A stretch of DNA of 64,000 bases from AC-32 sp963766375 (GCA_963766375.1 CAVXZG010000004.1:169905-233904), one strand, 5' to 3'; counted from the first letter of the stretch, positions 47,831 to 57,470 are shown. The notes: generated by a model not told the origin, from the letters alone. Numbers and translations are program-made.

Positions 47831-49544
47831 GTCGTCGTAGAGGTCGCCAACGGGGCAAGATCCTCGTCGGCGAGCCGTACTTCGTCCCGGGACGCCGATC
47901 GTGCTCGATCGCAAAGGAGCGGGGGAGCTGAAGCCAGGCGACCTCGCCGTGGTGCAGCAAAGGCCGCGGTCGGGCGCGGGTCGAGCGCGTGCTCGGGCCT
48001 GCCGACCGGATCGAAGTCGTCCTCGAGGGCCTGCTGGTGCAGGAGGGCGAGCTCCGCGGCTTCGAGCCCTACGATCCGCCGGCGATCAGCACCGAAGGCC
48101 GCGTCGACCTGCGCGATCAGCTCGCGTTCACGATCGACCCGGAGACCGCCAAGGACTTCGACGACGCGCTCACGGTCACCGAGGACCGCGCCTACGTGCA
48201 CATCGCCGACGTCTCGTACTTCGTGCCGGCCGGCTCGCCGCTCGACCGCGGTGCGCAAGAGCGGGCGTTCTCCGTCTACGTGCCCGGTCTCGTCTCGCCG
48301 ATGCTGCCGCCGGAGCTCTCGGAGGAGCTCTGCTCGCTGCGGCCGCACACCGACCGCCTCTGCCTCACCGTCGAGGTGCCGCTGAAGAGCGGGCTGCCGG
48401 CCGGGGAGCCGAAGTTCTACCGCTCGGTGATCCGCAGCCGCGAGCGGCTGACCTACTCGCGCGCCCAGGCGATCCTGCGCGGCCGCGAGCGGGCCGACGC
48501 CGAGCTGACCGAGGCGCTGCAACAGGGCCGAGCGGCTCGCCACCGCGCTGCGTGACCGCCGCTTCGCCCGCGGCGCGTTGCGGATCGAGAGCGGGGAGGT
48601 GGTCTTCGCCTTCGACGGCGAGGGCGGGGTGGAGCGCGCCTGGCGCGAGACCGAGCCGCACGCGCACATGCTCGTCGAGGAGCTGATGATCCTGGCGAAC
48701 GAGCTCGTCGCGGGCCTGCTGGCCGGCCGCCGGCGCGACGCGCTCTACCGCGTGCACGAGCCGCCGGATCCGCAGTCGGTGCAGCTGATGCTGGCGCGCC
48801 TGGCCGACCTCGGCGTGCCGACGCCGCCGGCGCCCAAGCAGCTGAGCTCCGACGGACGCAGCCGCGATCGCCGGAGCGGCCAGCGAGGCGGTCACCGGGT
48901 ACATCAAGAGCAGTGGCCGCGGCCGCGACGCGTTCCCGCCGCTCGTGCTCCAGGCGCTGAAGCAGGCGCGCTACGACCCGCAGAACCTGGGCCACATGGG
49001 CCTGGCCAGCACCGCGTACTGCCACTTCACCTCGCCGATCCGCCGCTACCCCGACCTGGTCGTGCACCGGGCGCTCCTGCGCGAGCTCGGCGTCTCGGAC
49101 GAGCCGCTGCCCGAAGATCTCCCCGAGGTCGCCGAGAACGCGTCGGTCCGCGAGCGCCACGCCTCGCAGCTCGAGTACCAGGCCGACGAGATCTGCCTCG
49201 CCTGGTTGCTCGAGCGGCGCCTGTTCGAGCTCGGCTGGGGAGCGACCTTCGACGGCGAGATCACCGGCGTGATCGTGTCCGGCCTCTTCGTCCGCTTCGG
49301 CGAGGTCTTCGAGGGCTACGTGCCCGCGCGCCGCCTTCCGGGCGACTACTTCGAGCTGAACGAGCTCGCGACGGCGCTCGTCGGTCGGCGAGGAGGGCGC
49401 ACGTACCGCCTGGGCGATCCGATCGACGTCCGCGTCCAGGACATCCGCCGCGCCGAAGGCAAGGTCGAGCTGGCGCCCGCAGAGGCCCGCGAGACGCGTG
49501 GGGCTCCCCAGCGCCAGAACCGCCGCCGCCGCGCTCGCCGTTAG
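47831..49544 (+). CDS. rnr: RNase R/II-family 3'-5' exoribonuclease (five frameshifts)
   Basis: The RNB-family exonuclease degrades structured RNA and, with SmpB and tmRNA, mRNAs freed from stalled ribosomes. Pieces in three frames join into one protein: VVVEVAK/RGKILVGEPYFVPGR/IVLDRKGAGELKPGDLAVV/GRGRARVERVLGPADRIE, the RNB core ending ADAELTEALQ, then AERLATALRDRRFARGAL and AIAGAASEAVTGYIKSSGRG. Shifts lie near 47850, 47895, 47958, 48529 and 48860, and net removal of one base gives 570 residues. The catalytic aspartates are in TIDPETAKDFDDALTV. A C-terminal S1 domain (FDGEITGVIVSGLFVRFGEVFEGYV) and a basic tail follow. The start codon is unclear. Confidence 0.88.
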
Positions 49545-49553
49545 CCTTGGCCC

Positions 49554-50009
49554 ATGGCCGAGAAGCTGATCGCGGACAACCGCCGCGCGCGCCACGACTA
49601 CAACCTGCTCGAGCGCGTCGAGGCGGGGATCGTGCTCACCGGCAGCGAGGTCAAGTCGCTCCGCCAGGGGCACGCGATCCTGCAGCGCGCCTACGCGGAC
49701 ACGCGTGACGGCGAGCTCTGGCTCGTCGGGCTGCACATCCCGCCCTACGAGCAGGCCTCGGTCGAGCCGCACGAGCCCGACCGCGACCGCAAGCTCCTGC
49801 TGCACCGACGCCAGATCGACAAGCTGGCCTCGCAGACCGCCGAGAAGGGCCTGACCCTCGTGCCGACCCGGCTCTACTTCAAGGACGGGCGCGCCAAGGT
49901 CGAGCTCGCCCTCGCGCGCGGCAAGGAAGGGCGAGACAAGCGCCGAGACATCGCCGAGCGCGAGACGAAGCGCCGCATCGAGCGCGAGCTCAAGAGCCGG
50001 GGTCGCTGA
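49554..50009 (+). CDS. smpB: tmRNA-binding protein SmpB
   Basis: SmpB carries tmRNA into stalled ribosomes. The 151-residue protein has ADNRRARHDYNLLERVEAGIVLTGSEVKSLRQG at the N-terminus, VEPHEPDRDRKLLLHRRQI, and a basic C-terminal tail (KRRDIAERETKRRIERELKSRGR) that sits in the empty mRNA channel. It follows rnr by 9 bp, and ssrA lies 6.9 kb downstream. Its end overlaps the convergent hydrolase gene by 20 bp. Confidence 0.97.
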   Translation: MAEKLIADNRRARHDYNLLERVEAGIVLTGSEVKSLRQGHAILQRAYADTRDGELWLVGLHIPPYEQASVEPHEPDRDRKLLLHRRQIDKLASQTAEKGLTLVPTRLYFKDGRAKVELALARGKEGRDKRRDIAERETKRRIERELKSRGR

Positions 50010-50904
50010 GCAGCTCGTCCTGGAGCAGCGACGACAGCGCCGTCATCCGCTCGACGCTCCCGTCAGCGGCGAGGGCCGCGAAGCTCTCGCCCAGATCAGG
50101 CAGCCGAACGAGCTTCGCAGTGCAGTCGTCCCAGCTTCCGCCGTGGCTCTGGACGCGCTGGTCGCCGATACGAAAGACGCGGACGCCCCAGGCGTAGTCG
50201 AGCGGCGTCCCGTCGTCGAGCCTTCCGGCCGTGTGGATCGTGTCGGCCACGCCGAGCGTATCCCGCAGCATCGCCTCGTTCCAGCGCAGGAGGTCCCGGA
50301 CCGACGTCCAGAGGCCGCCGTCGCCGACCGAGAGCGGCGCGGGAGAGGGGAGGGGCTGCGGCGGGGAGGCCGACAGCGCGGTCGCCCGCATCTGCAGGGG
50401 CTCGAACAGCCGAGTCTCCGCGAACGAGCCGAGAGCCTCGCCGGACAGCCGCTCGAGGACGCGGGCCAGGCAGATGTAGCCGACGTTCGAGTAGGCATAG
50501 ACCTCGCCCGGCGGATGCTCGAGCTCGTGCATCCCTGCGAGCGCCGAGATCACGCCGTCGGAGGTCCAGTCCTTCTCCCCGGCGCGCTCCGCCCGCTCCC
50601 ACACGTCCTCGGTGGAGGGCAGACCGGCGGTGTGGTGAATCAGGTGTCGCACGCGCACTGTCCGTGACCACGCGGGAAGCTCGGGCAGCCAGCCGGCGAC
50701 GGGCGCCTCGAGATCGAGCGCACCGTCACGCGCGAGCAAGGCCGCGCAGGCGCCGGTGACCTGCTTGGCCAGCGAACCCGCATACCCGACCGAGTCGCAG
50801 TCTCCGTGAGAAGCGAGGACGGTCGCCGAAGCCGAGCCAACGCCGACCGCAACCGGTGTTGCCGCGTCGTACCCCGCGGCAGAGATCAGCCGTTCGAGGT
50901 TCAC
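49990..50904 (-). CDS. Serine hydrolase of the class C beta-lactamase fold
   Basis: The 304-residue protein has the three active-site motifs of the family: SLAK (SxxK) near residue 44, YSN (YxN) near residue 138 and HGGSW (the KTG counterpart) near residue 254. Such proteins include esterases, D-aminopeptidases and penicillin-binding enzymes. No signal peptide is seen, so it is probably a cytoplasmic esterase or peptidase. It is the last gene of a minus-strand run and overlaps the gene upstream by four bases. Confidence 0.85.
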   Translation of the reverse strand: MNLERLISAAGYDAATPVAVGVGSASATVLASHGDCDSVGYAGSLAKQVTGACAALLARDGALDLEAPVAGWLPELPAWSRTVRVRHLIHHTAGLPSTEDVWERAERAGEKDWTSDGVISALAGMHELEHPPGEVYAYSNVGYICLARVLERLSGEALGSFAETRLFEPLQMRATALSASPPQPLPSPAPLSVGDGGLWTSVRDLLRWNEAMLRDTLGVADTIHTAGRLDDGTPLDYAWGVRVFRIGDQRVQSHGGSWDDCTAKLVRLPDLGESFAALAADGSVERMTALSSLLQDELLSDPGS

Positions 50905-51830
50905 TCCCGAGCGCGACCGCTGAGCGGTGGGCCCTTCAGGTAGATCCGCCCGACCGCGGGCCGGTAGCCGAACTCCTTGTTCAGGTGCCGGATCGGCGCG
51001 TTCCGCTCGTCGTTGCGCGTGTGCAGCTCCTCGTAGCCGTTCGCCTTGGCCCAGCCGATCTGCGCCGCCTTCAGCGCCCGCGCGACCCCGCGCCCGCGCC
51101 AGGCGCGCTTTACCCCGGTCATGTGGTGGTGAGCTCTCGTCGGCTGCGCCGCCTTGAGCGCGAGCTGCGCGTAGCCGACCACCTCGTCGCCGGCGACCGC
51201 GACAAAGATCGCCTCCGGCTCGTTGCCCGGGCCTTGCATGTCGTGGGCGAGCCAGTCCTCGAAGGGCTCAGCCTGCTCGTCCTCGTAGCCGGGGACGTCC
51301 GGCGACGCCTCGAGCGCTACCTCGTAGATCCCGCGCGCGAGCTCGGGCCGCTCGGCCCAGGTGACGATCTCGACGCTCTCGGGCGGGTCGACCGGCGGCG
51401 GCTCGATCTCGGCGAGGTGGAGAACGACGCCCCTTTCGCGCCGGTCCTCCACAAAGCCGCGCCGCTCGGCGAAGGCGAGGCTCTCGGGGTCGTCGTCGAG
51501 GACCGGCACCTCGATCTCGTCGAAACCGCGCTCACGCGTCCAGTCGGAGATCGCCTCGTAGAGCGCGGTGCCGGCCCCCCGGCGTCGGTGTCCGGGCAGC
51601 ACCGTCACGACGGCGAAAACGAGCTCCGGCCGGTTGGGCCCGATCAGCGCGAGCCCCGAGCCGGCCGCCTCGCCGTCCACACGGGCGAGCAGGTCGATGT
51701 GATCGACCAGGCCCGCCTTGAACGAGTGTACTTCGGCCAGCGTGTACTCGTCGTGGGGCCAGACGGCGTTGTAGAGGTCGAGCGAAAGCTGTTCTTCGGC
51801 TTCGTCCGCGATGGGCGAAACCTCGATCAC
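50901..51830 (-). CDS. Tandem-GNAT acetyltransferase, paralogue 1
   Basis: The 309-residue protein has two GNAT-like halves. The acetyl-CoA pyrophosphate loop of the first is LPGHRRRGAGTALYEA near residue 90, and that of the second is VKRAWRGRGVARALKAAQI near residue 247. The GTG at 51830 overlaps the upstream stop as GTGA and removes a nine-residue unlikely extension. The C-terminal half is closely similar to the gene at 53709 (shared MTGVKRAWRGRG and GRIYLKGP/GRIYLRGP). The acceptor substrate is unknown. Confidence 0.83.
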   Translation of the reverse strand: MIEVSPIADEAEEQLSLDLYNAVWPHDEYTLAEVHSFKAGLVDHIDLLARVDGEAAGSGLALIGPNRPELVFAVVTVLPGHRRRGAGTALYEAISDWTRERGFDEIEVPVLDDDPESLAFAERRGFVEDRRERGVVLHLAEIEPPPVDPPESVEIVTWAERPELARGIYEVALEASPDVPGYEDEQAEPFEDWLAHDMQGPGNEPEAIFVAVAGDEVVGYAQLALKAAQPTRAHHHMTGVKRAWRGRGVARALKAAQIGWAKANGYEELHTRNDERNAPIRHLNKEFGYRPAVGRIYLKGPPLSGRARE

Positions 51831-53155
51831 GCCGCCACCACGGCGAAGAGCCGCCATTCTCCCGGCACGCCCTTCAGCTCGGCTGGGCCGCGGTCTTCGA
51901 ACTCGAGGCCCGAGCCGGCGACGAGGTCGTGCACGGTGCCGGAGACGAGGATCTCGCCGGCCCCGGCGCGGCCGGCCACCCGCGCGCCGATGTGAACCGC
52001 TACGCCCGCGAGCTTCTCATCGACGATCTCACACTCTCCGGTGTGCACCCCGGCGCGGATCTCCAGGCCCAGCCCGCGCACGGCGTCGATCGAGGCGTTG
52101 GCGCAGCGGATCGCACGCGCAGGCCCGTCGAAGCTCGCGAGGAACCCGTCGCCCGCGGTGTCGACCTCGCGCCCGCGGAAGCGCTCGAGCTCGCGTCGAA
52201 CCGCGGAGTGGTGAGCCTCCAGCAGCTCCCGCCAGCGCCGGTCGCCGAGCTCGGTCGCCCGCTCCGTTGAGCCCACGATGTCGGTGAAGAGCACCGTCGC
52301 GAGCACGCGGTCGGGCTCGGGCGCCTCACGAACGCCGGTCAGGAACTCGCGAATCTCGTCGAGGATCTCGCTCCCGCTGTCTGCCCAGGGCACGTGCGTG
52401 TAGCCCGGCAGCTCCACGTACCGTGCGCCCGGGATGTGCTGTGCGAGATACCGCGCATTCTCGACGTGGCAGATCGGGTCGTCCACCCGGTGGACGATCA
52501 GCGTCGGGACCCGCACCGAGGGAACGACATCGCGCACGTCGATCTCGAGGCCCATCTGCATGAAGGCGATCGCGTCCCGCGGTGTCATCGAAGCGGTCTG
52601 GAGCCGGCCGAGCCACGCCTTCGCCGCCTCCTCGTCCGGCTCATTCGGCAAGAGCACGCTCGCTGCCAACCCTTTGCCCCAGCGCCCGGGCAGCGTCTCC
52701 ATCGCCGCTGCGTGCTCGGCGCTGGTCGCCTCACCCCAGGGCCAGTCCTCGGTCACCTCTTCCTTGACCTCGGCGCCGACGAGCAGGAGCGCCTTCGTCC
52801 GCTCCGGGTAGGTCGCCGCGAAGAGGATCGACATCGGGCCTCCTTCGGAGACTCCGATCAGCGCCGCCTGCTCGGAGCCGACCGCGTCGAGCACCGCCCG
52901 CACGTCGTCCATCCGCTCTTCCAGCGTGCCGACGCGCGTGCGCTCCGAGAGCCCCATGCCACGCTTGTCGAAGAGGATCAGCCGCGAGAACGACGCGAGC
53001 TGCTCGCAGAAGCGCCGGTAGCCCGCGTGCTCCCACATCACATCGAGGTGGGTGATCGCTCCCGCGACCCAGACGATGTCGATCGGGCCGTCGCCGAGCA
53101 CCTGGTAGGCGATCTCGACGTCGCCGGAGGCGTACTGGATCGGCGGCGAGCTCAC
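51827..53155 (-). CDS. Alpha/beta hydrolase fused to a class III adenylate cyclase domain
   Basis: The 442-residue protein has an N-terminal alpha/beta hydrolase (IAYQVLGDGPIDIVWVAG, nucleophile elbow IGVSEGGPMS near residue 98, histidine in PGYTHVPWADSG near residue 243). A C-terminal class III nucleotide cyclase domain follows: TVLFTDIVGSTERATELGD near residue 280 with the metal aspartates, TAGDGFLASFDG near residue 325, then VHTGECEIVDEKLAGVAVHIGARV. The same domain order occurs in Mycobacterium Rv1900c (LipJ). It could make cAMP under control of a ligand bound by the hydrolase domain. The GTG at 53155 overlaps the upstream GNAT stop. Confidence 0.9.
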   Translation of the reverse strand: MSSPPIQYASGDVEIAYQVLGDGPIDIVWVAGAITHLDVMWEHAGYRRFCEQLASFSRLILFDKRGMGLSERTRVGTLEERMDDVRAVLDAVGSEQAALIGVSEGGPMSILFAATYPERTKALLLVGAEVKEEVTEDWPWGEATSAEHAAAMETLPGRWGKGLAASVLLPNEPDEEAAKAWLGRLQTASMTPRDAIAFMQMGLEIDVRDVVPSVRVPTLIVHRVDDPICHVENARYLAQHIPGARYVELPGYTHVPWADSGSEILDEIREFLTGVREAPEPDRVLATVLFTDIVGSTERATELGDRRWRELLEAHHSAVRRELERFRGREVDTAGDGFLASFDGPARAIRCANASIDAVRGLGLEIRAGVHTGECEIVDEKLAGVAVHIGARVAGRAGAGEILVSGTVHDLVAGSGLEFEDRGPAELKGVPGEWRLFAVVAA

Positions 53156-53712
53156 GCGAGCGGGCCTCGCTCGGCCGAGAGCTCGAACTCGAGCTCCTCG
53201 CCGTCCTCGTCGTCCCAGTGGCGGCCGACCTCGCGGAAGCCGAGTTGCCGCACGATCGTCAGCGACGGCTCGTTCTCCGGGCCGACGGACGCGACGAAGC
53301 GGTCGATGCCCTGCGCCCGCGCCCAGTCGAGCAGCGCCCGCACGGCCTCCGTCGCGTAGCCACGGCGCCGGTGCTCGGGGAAGACGCTGTAGCCGATCTC
53401 CACGGCGTCCGGTTCCTTGCGCGCGTTGCGGCCGGGGCCGCCGTGAAAGCCGATGTGTCCGATCATGGACCGCTCCGGCCCACGCAGCACGATCGCCCGG
53501 ACGAGCCACGGCGACTGGGTCGGATCCTCGCGCGCCTGCTTCAGCCGGAAGGCGAGGAAGCGCGCGTCGTGGTCGTTTGGCCAGTCGGCGGGAAGAGCGA
53601 AGCCGCCGATCTGCTCCGCTACAGCGGACCCGCCGGCCAGCAGCGCCTCGATGAACTCGGGCGAGAGCCAGACGAGGTCGAGCCGGTCGGACTGGATGAC
53701 CTCAGGGCTCAC
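53152..53712 (-). CDS. GNAT acetyltransferase (RimJ/RimL-like)
   Basis: The 186-residue protein resembles ribosomal-protein-alanine acetyltransferase-type GNATs: RLDLVWLSPEFIEALLAG at the start, MIGHIGFHG, then VEIGYSVFPEHRRRGYATEAVRALLDWA with the acetyl-CoA loop and VRQLGFREVGRHWDDEDGEELEFEL. The GTG at 53712 overlaps the upstream stop as GTGA, so it is translated in the same coupled run. The substrate is unknown. Confidence 0.88.
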   Translation of the reverse strand: MSPEVIQSDRLDLVWLSPEFIEALLAGGSAVAEQIGGFALPADWPNDHDARFLAFRLKQAREDPTQSPWLVRAIVLRGPERSMIGHIGFHGGPGRNARKEPDAVEIGYSVFPEHRRRGYATEAVRALLDWARAQGIDRFVASVGPENEPSLTIVRQLGFREVGRHWDDEDGEELEFELSAERGPLA

Positions 53713-54621
53713 GTTGCTCCGAGCGGGCCTCGCAGGTAGATCCGGCCGACAGCAGGCTGGTAGCCGAAGCGCTTGTTGAGCTTGCGGATCGGCGCGTTGC
53801 GCTCCTCGTTCGACGTCCTCAGCTCCTCGTAGCCGTTCTCCTTCGCCCAACAGATCTGCGTCGCCTTCAGCGCGCTCGCGATGCCACGGCCGCGCCAGGC
53901 GCGCTTCACGCCGGTCATGTCGTGGTACACCGTCGTCGGCTGCGCCGCGCTGAAGTGGAGCTTGGCGTAGCCGACGACCTCGTCGCCGGCGAGCGCGACG
54001 AAGGTTCCGTCTGCCCGGTCGCCTGCCGACTGCATCTCGTTCCGGAGCCAATCCTCGAAGGGATCGACCTCCTCGTCCTCTTCGCCCGGGATATCGAGGG
54101 CCGCCTCGGCGTAGACCTCGTGCAGGCCGGGCGCCACCTCGGGCCGCTCGGCCCAGGTCGTGAGCTCGATCCCGGCCGGCGCCTGCACGACCGGCGCCTC
54201 GACCGCGGTCAGGTCGAGCGAGAGCCCGCGCTCGCGCCCGGTCTCCTCGAAATCGAGCCTGCTAGCGAAGGCGCTGCTCTCATCCGCGTCTTCGCGAATC
54301 CACGCCTCGAACCCGGCGTAGCCCTTCGACCGCGCCCACGCTGACGCCTCCTTGAACAGCGCCGAGCCGATGCCGCGCCGCCGCTCGGCGGCTGGAACCC
54401 AGATGTGCACCCATGGATTCGGCCGGCGCGTCTCGAAGAAGGTGCGTGCGGCCCCGACGATGGTGCCGTCGTCGTCTGCCACGAGGTCGCATCGCTCACG
54501 CGCCTGCTCGCCCCACGAGACGAATTCGTGAGCAGTGATCGGGTCGTCGGGATAGACGGCGTTGCAGGATACCGACGACGCTGTCGAGGTCGCTTTCGTC
54601 CTGAATAGGGCGCGTTTCCAC
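53709..54621 (-). CDS. Tandem-GNAT acetyltransferase, paralogue 2 (one frameshift)
   Basis: The full protein starts at GTG 54621 (VETRPIQDESDLDSVVGIL), loses frame near 54565 through one extra base, and resumes NAVYPDDPITAHEFVSWGEQ. The rest has GNAT loops ERRRGIGSALFKEA and VKRAWRGRGIASALKATQI. The restored length is about 303 residues, the same size and plan as the gene at 50901, so the two are tandem paralogues that flank the cyclase and the single GNAT. A TACGCT box lies six bases upstream on the minus strand. Confidence 0.83.
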
Positions 54622-54651
54622 GAGCCGAGCGTACCCCGCCGAACGAAGGGG

Positions 54652-54680
54652 TTGTGAGCCGCGCGGGGCGGAGCTACCCT
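54652..54680 (+). promoter_or_regulatory. Promoter TTGTGA-17-TACCCT of the histidine kinase
   Basis: TTGTGA (54652-54657) and TACCCT (54675-54680) are separated by 17 bases, the best -35/-10 pair I found in the window. The kinase start lies 17 bases further on. Confidence 0.5.
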
Positions 54681-54697
54681 CTGAGTGAGCCGCCCCC

Positions 54698-56921
54698 GTG
54701 TTGCAGATGAAAAGGTTCCGTTCCCGAGCAGGGCTTGCCGCCGCCGCCAGTCTCGTTCTCGTGGCCGCAGGCGTCGTTCTGCTGGTCCTACTCACGGACC
54801 GAACGGCGAGGATCGTGGCCGCGGTGGCGATCTGGGTGGGGGCCGCGATCATCCTCGCACTCCTGCCGATGCGCGCCCGAGAGCGTGAGCGCGCGCGGCA
54901 GGCCGAGCTGGACCGAGCCGAGGCGCGCTTCCGGGCGCTCATCGACGGCTTACCCCTGGTGACCTGGCTCACCGAGCCCGGCGATCGCAACTCGACGATC
55001 TACGTCAGCCCGTTGATCGACGAGCTGACCGGCTACTCCCCGGCAGAGTGGACCGAGGAGCCCGACCTCTTCTCGAAGCTGCTGCATCCCGAGGACCGAG
55101 CAGCGGCCCTGGACGAGCTGAAGCAGGTGAAGAACGGAACGCCCGTGCGACTGGAGTACCGCCTGATCGCGCGAGACGGCCGCGTCGTCTGGGTGCGCGA
55201 GGAGACGACGACCGCCCGTGATCCGGGCGGGCGAGCCGCTCTACACGCAGACTTTCCTTCGCAACATCGGCGAGCGAAAGCGCTCAGAAGACGAGCGCGA
55301 GAGCCTTCTCGTCGCGGAGCGGGCCGCTGCATCCGGCACCGCCGAGCGGCAGTCGCGGCTCGATCTCCTTCGCCGTGCCGGCGACGAGCTCGCCTCGACG
55401 CTCGACCATCAAGCCGCCGTGCAAAGAGTCGCCGAGCTGGTCGTGAGGGACTTCGCCGACTGGTGCATCGTGGACGTGGTCGATGAGGGGAACGAGCTCA
55501 GGCGGCTCGCGGTCGCACGGGCCGAGCCGCGGACCGGCGGCGGTCCTGGGCCCGACAACCATCCCGAGAGCGGCGTCCGGGCAGTCGTCGAGAGCGGTCA
55601 CTCCGAGGTCGTTCCCGCACTCCGGGAGAGGTCGAGCAGCGCGGAACCCGCTCGCTTCCTCGGCGGAATCGAAGCGTCCTCGGTGATCTGCGTCCCCTTG
55701 CGAGCGCGGACGCAGGCGCTCGGCGCGCTGACGGTCGCGCGCACGGAGCCGGGCGCCGTCTACGGCGCCGACGACCTGTCCGTGGTCGAGGATCTCGCCT
55801 CGCGCATCACCATCGCGGCCGATCGCGGGCGCCTCTACCGCGAGGTCGAGGAACGAGCCGACGCCGCACGCGTGCTCGACCACGTCGCCGACGGGATCCT
55901 GCTGCTGGATCGAAGCGGCGTCGTCCGCCTCTGGAATCCCGCCGCAGAGGCGATCACCTCGATCGACGCCGAGCAAGTGGTCGGACGAGCGGCGGCCGAG
56001 GCGATTCCCGGCTGGCAGGACGCGGCGGAGTCCGTGCCCGTCTCGACCACTCCGGATCCAGGTCACGACGAGGTCGTGATCCCGATCGAGACCGAGCGGG
56101 GCGAGCGCTGGATCTCGATCTCCGGCGTCCAGTTCTTCGGAGGAACGGTCTATGCGTTTCGCGACCTGACCGACGTTCGCCAGCTCGAGGAGATCAAGGC
56201 CGACTTCATCGCGACCGCGTCGCACGAGCTCCGCACGCCGCTTGCCGCCGTCTACGGAGCCGCGCAGACCCTGCTCCGTCACGACTTCGCCCTGGACGAG
56301 ACCGGGCGCGACCGGTTCGTCTCGCTGATCGCCGACGAGTCGGAGCGTCTCGGCAGGATCGTGAACGAGATCCTGCTCGCGAATCAGCTCGACGCCGGCC
56401 GCCTCGACATCCAGTACGACCCCTTCGACGCAAGCGACGTGATCGAGCGCGTGGTGGAGTCCACTCGGGCCTACGCGCCGCCGGCGGTCTCGATCGAGGT
56501 GAACGCCGACGGCGACCTGCCGCGCGTCGCCGCGGATCTGGACAAGGTGAGGCAGGTGCTCGTCAACCTCGTCGAGAACGCGATCAAGTACTCGCCGGAT
56601 GGTGGGCGCGTCGAGGTCGGAGCCGAAACCCACGACCAGGCGATTCGCTTCCACGTGCGAGACGAGGGCCTCGGCATCGACCCCGAGGAGCAGGAGCGGG
56701 TGTTCGAGAAGTTCTATCGCGCCGATCCCCAGATGCTGCGGGGCGTCGGAGGCACGGGGCTGGGGCTCTACATCTGCAAGGAGCTCGTCGGCCGCATGGG
56801 CGGCAGCATCTGGGTCGAGTCGAACGAGGAGAAGGGCTCGGTCTTCGTGTTCGAGCTGCCGACGGCCGATGTGGTCGCGCACGGGGGTGCCGGCGCCGGG
56901 CGGCTACACTTCAAGAACTGA
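54698..56921 (+). CDS. Orphan multi-sensor histidine kinase (one frameshift)
   Basis: After two N-terminal membrane helices (residues 12-60) the protein has a PAS domain with PAC (FRALIDGLPLVTWLTEPGD ... VRLEYRLIARDGRVVWVREE), a GAF domain (LDHQAAVQRVAELVVRDFADWCIVDV ... SSVICVPLRARTQALGALTVA) and a second PAS (VLDHVADGILLLDRSGVVRLWNPAAEAI). The kinase core follows: FIATASHELRTPLAAVYG with the phospho-histidine near residue 508, and LVNLVENAIKYSPDGG / GGTGLGLYICKELV. One extra G near 55235 separates TTARDPG from GEPLYTQTFLRNIGERKRSEDE. The restored length is about 740 residues. No response regulator is adjacent. An ATG at 54707 is an alternative start. Confidence 0.9.
56905..56910 (+). promoter_or_regulatory. 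-10 box TACACT for ssrA within the kinase gene end
   Basis: TACACT lies 17 bases before the mature 5' end of tmRNA, leaving room for a short leader removed by RNase P. No clear -35 is visible. Confidence 0.35.
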
Positions 56922-56927
56922 ACATAC

Positions 56928-57292
56928 GGGGGCGACCTGGCTTCGACGTGGTCGGTTCTCCGGCAGAGCTGCAAGCGGAGGTCCCCGGTCGGCCTCCTAA
57001 AACAACCGGGACACAACGCAAGTGCGAAGAACACACCCGCACTCGCTCTCGCTGCTTAATCAGTAGCTGAGCGCGTCGCTCCGAACTCGGCCCGTGGTTC
57101 GGGTAGCGGCGTCAGAAAACGGGCTCGGCGCCAAGGGAGAGCCACTCGCCCGAGGCGCGACATCAAAGGAGGGCTAGTCCGCCGGTAGGTCGGTTGCCAA
57201 CCGGCCGGCGGGCGAAACCAAACGGCAGCCTAAGCTTGTAGAGGCTCTGACCGGTGCGATTGCGGACGCGGGTTCGATTCCCGCCGCCTCCA
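56928..57292 (+). ncRNA. ssrA: Transfer-messenger RNA
   Basis: tmRNA rescues stalled ribosomes and tags the product for proteolysis. The 5' end GGGGGCGACCTGGCTTCGAC and the 3' end GGTTCGATTCCCGCCGCCTC form the tRNA-like acceptor stem (GGGGGCG with CGCCTCC) and T arm. The tag reading frame from GCA 57018 to TAA 57059 encodes ASAKNTPALALAA, ending in the protease signal ALALAA. The region after the tag has the pseudoknot-type repeats. CCA is not encoded: the discriminator A is followed by CTC. The length is about 365 nt. It starts six bases after the kinase stop. Confidence 0.96.
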
Positions 57293-57293
57293 C
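57267..57293. repeat. 27-bp direct repeat, left copy (tmRNA 3' end; attL-like)
   Basis: The last 26 bases of ssrA plus one base (CGCGGGTTCGATTCCCGCCG, then CCTCCAC) are repeated exactly at 59549-59575. The 3' end of tmRNA is a well-known integration site for phages and islands, and integration recreates the gene end on one side and leaves a fragment on the other. Confidence 0.85.
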
Positions 57294-57296
57294 TCA

Positions 57297-57346
57297 CCGA
57301 TCGAAGTCCGGCTCCGCTTGCGCGGAGCCATGACGACTTCGATCGG
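57297..57346. other. Long hairpin directly after ssrA
   Basis: CCGATCGAAGTC (57297-57308) pairs perfectly with GACTTCGATCGG (57335-57346). Inside it GGCTCCGC pairs with GCGGAGCC around a TTGC loop, giving 20 base pairs broken by one asymmetric internal loop. There is no T-run, so it may be a processing or protection structure for the tmRNA precursor, or a feature of the inserted islet. Confidence 0.6.
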
Positions 57347-57451
57347 GTCGCCTCCTGGCGATCAGCGAGCGTGAGCCGACGCCGGCAAAGCCGGCATCGG
57401 CGGCGGTGGAGACAGATTTCACAGAGTCGACATGCTCTCGGCTTGACACCA

Positions 57452-57470
57452 AACGGTGTCTGACACCGTT
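57452..57470. repeat. GTC-N-GAC palindrome, copy B
   Basis: AACGGTGTCTGACACCGTT is a perfect palindrome with 9-bp arms about a central T. It lies inside the tmRNA islet, 69 bp before the aldehyde dehydrogenase start, and shares the GTC-N-GAC plan with the palindrome at 44675. It could be an operator for the two islet genes or a REP-type repeat. Confidence 0.5.
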
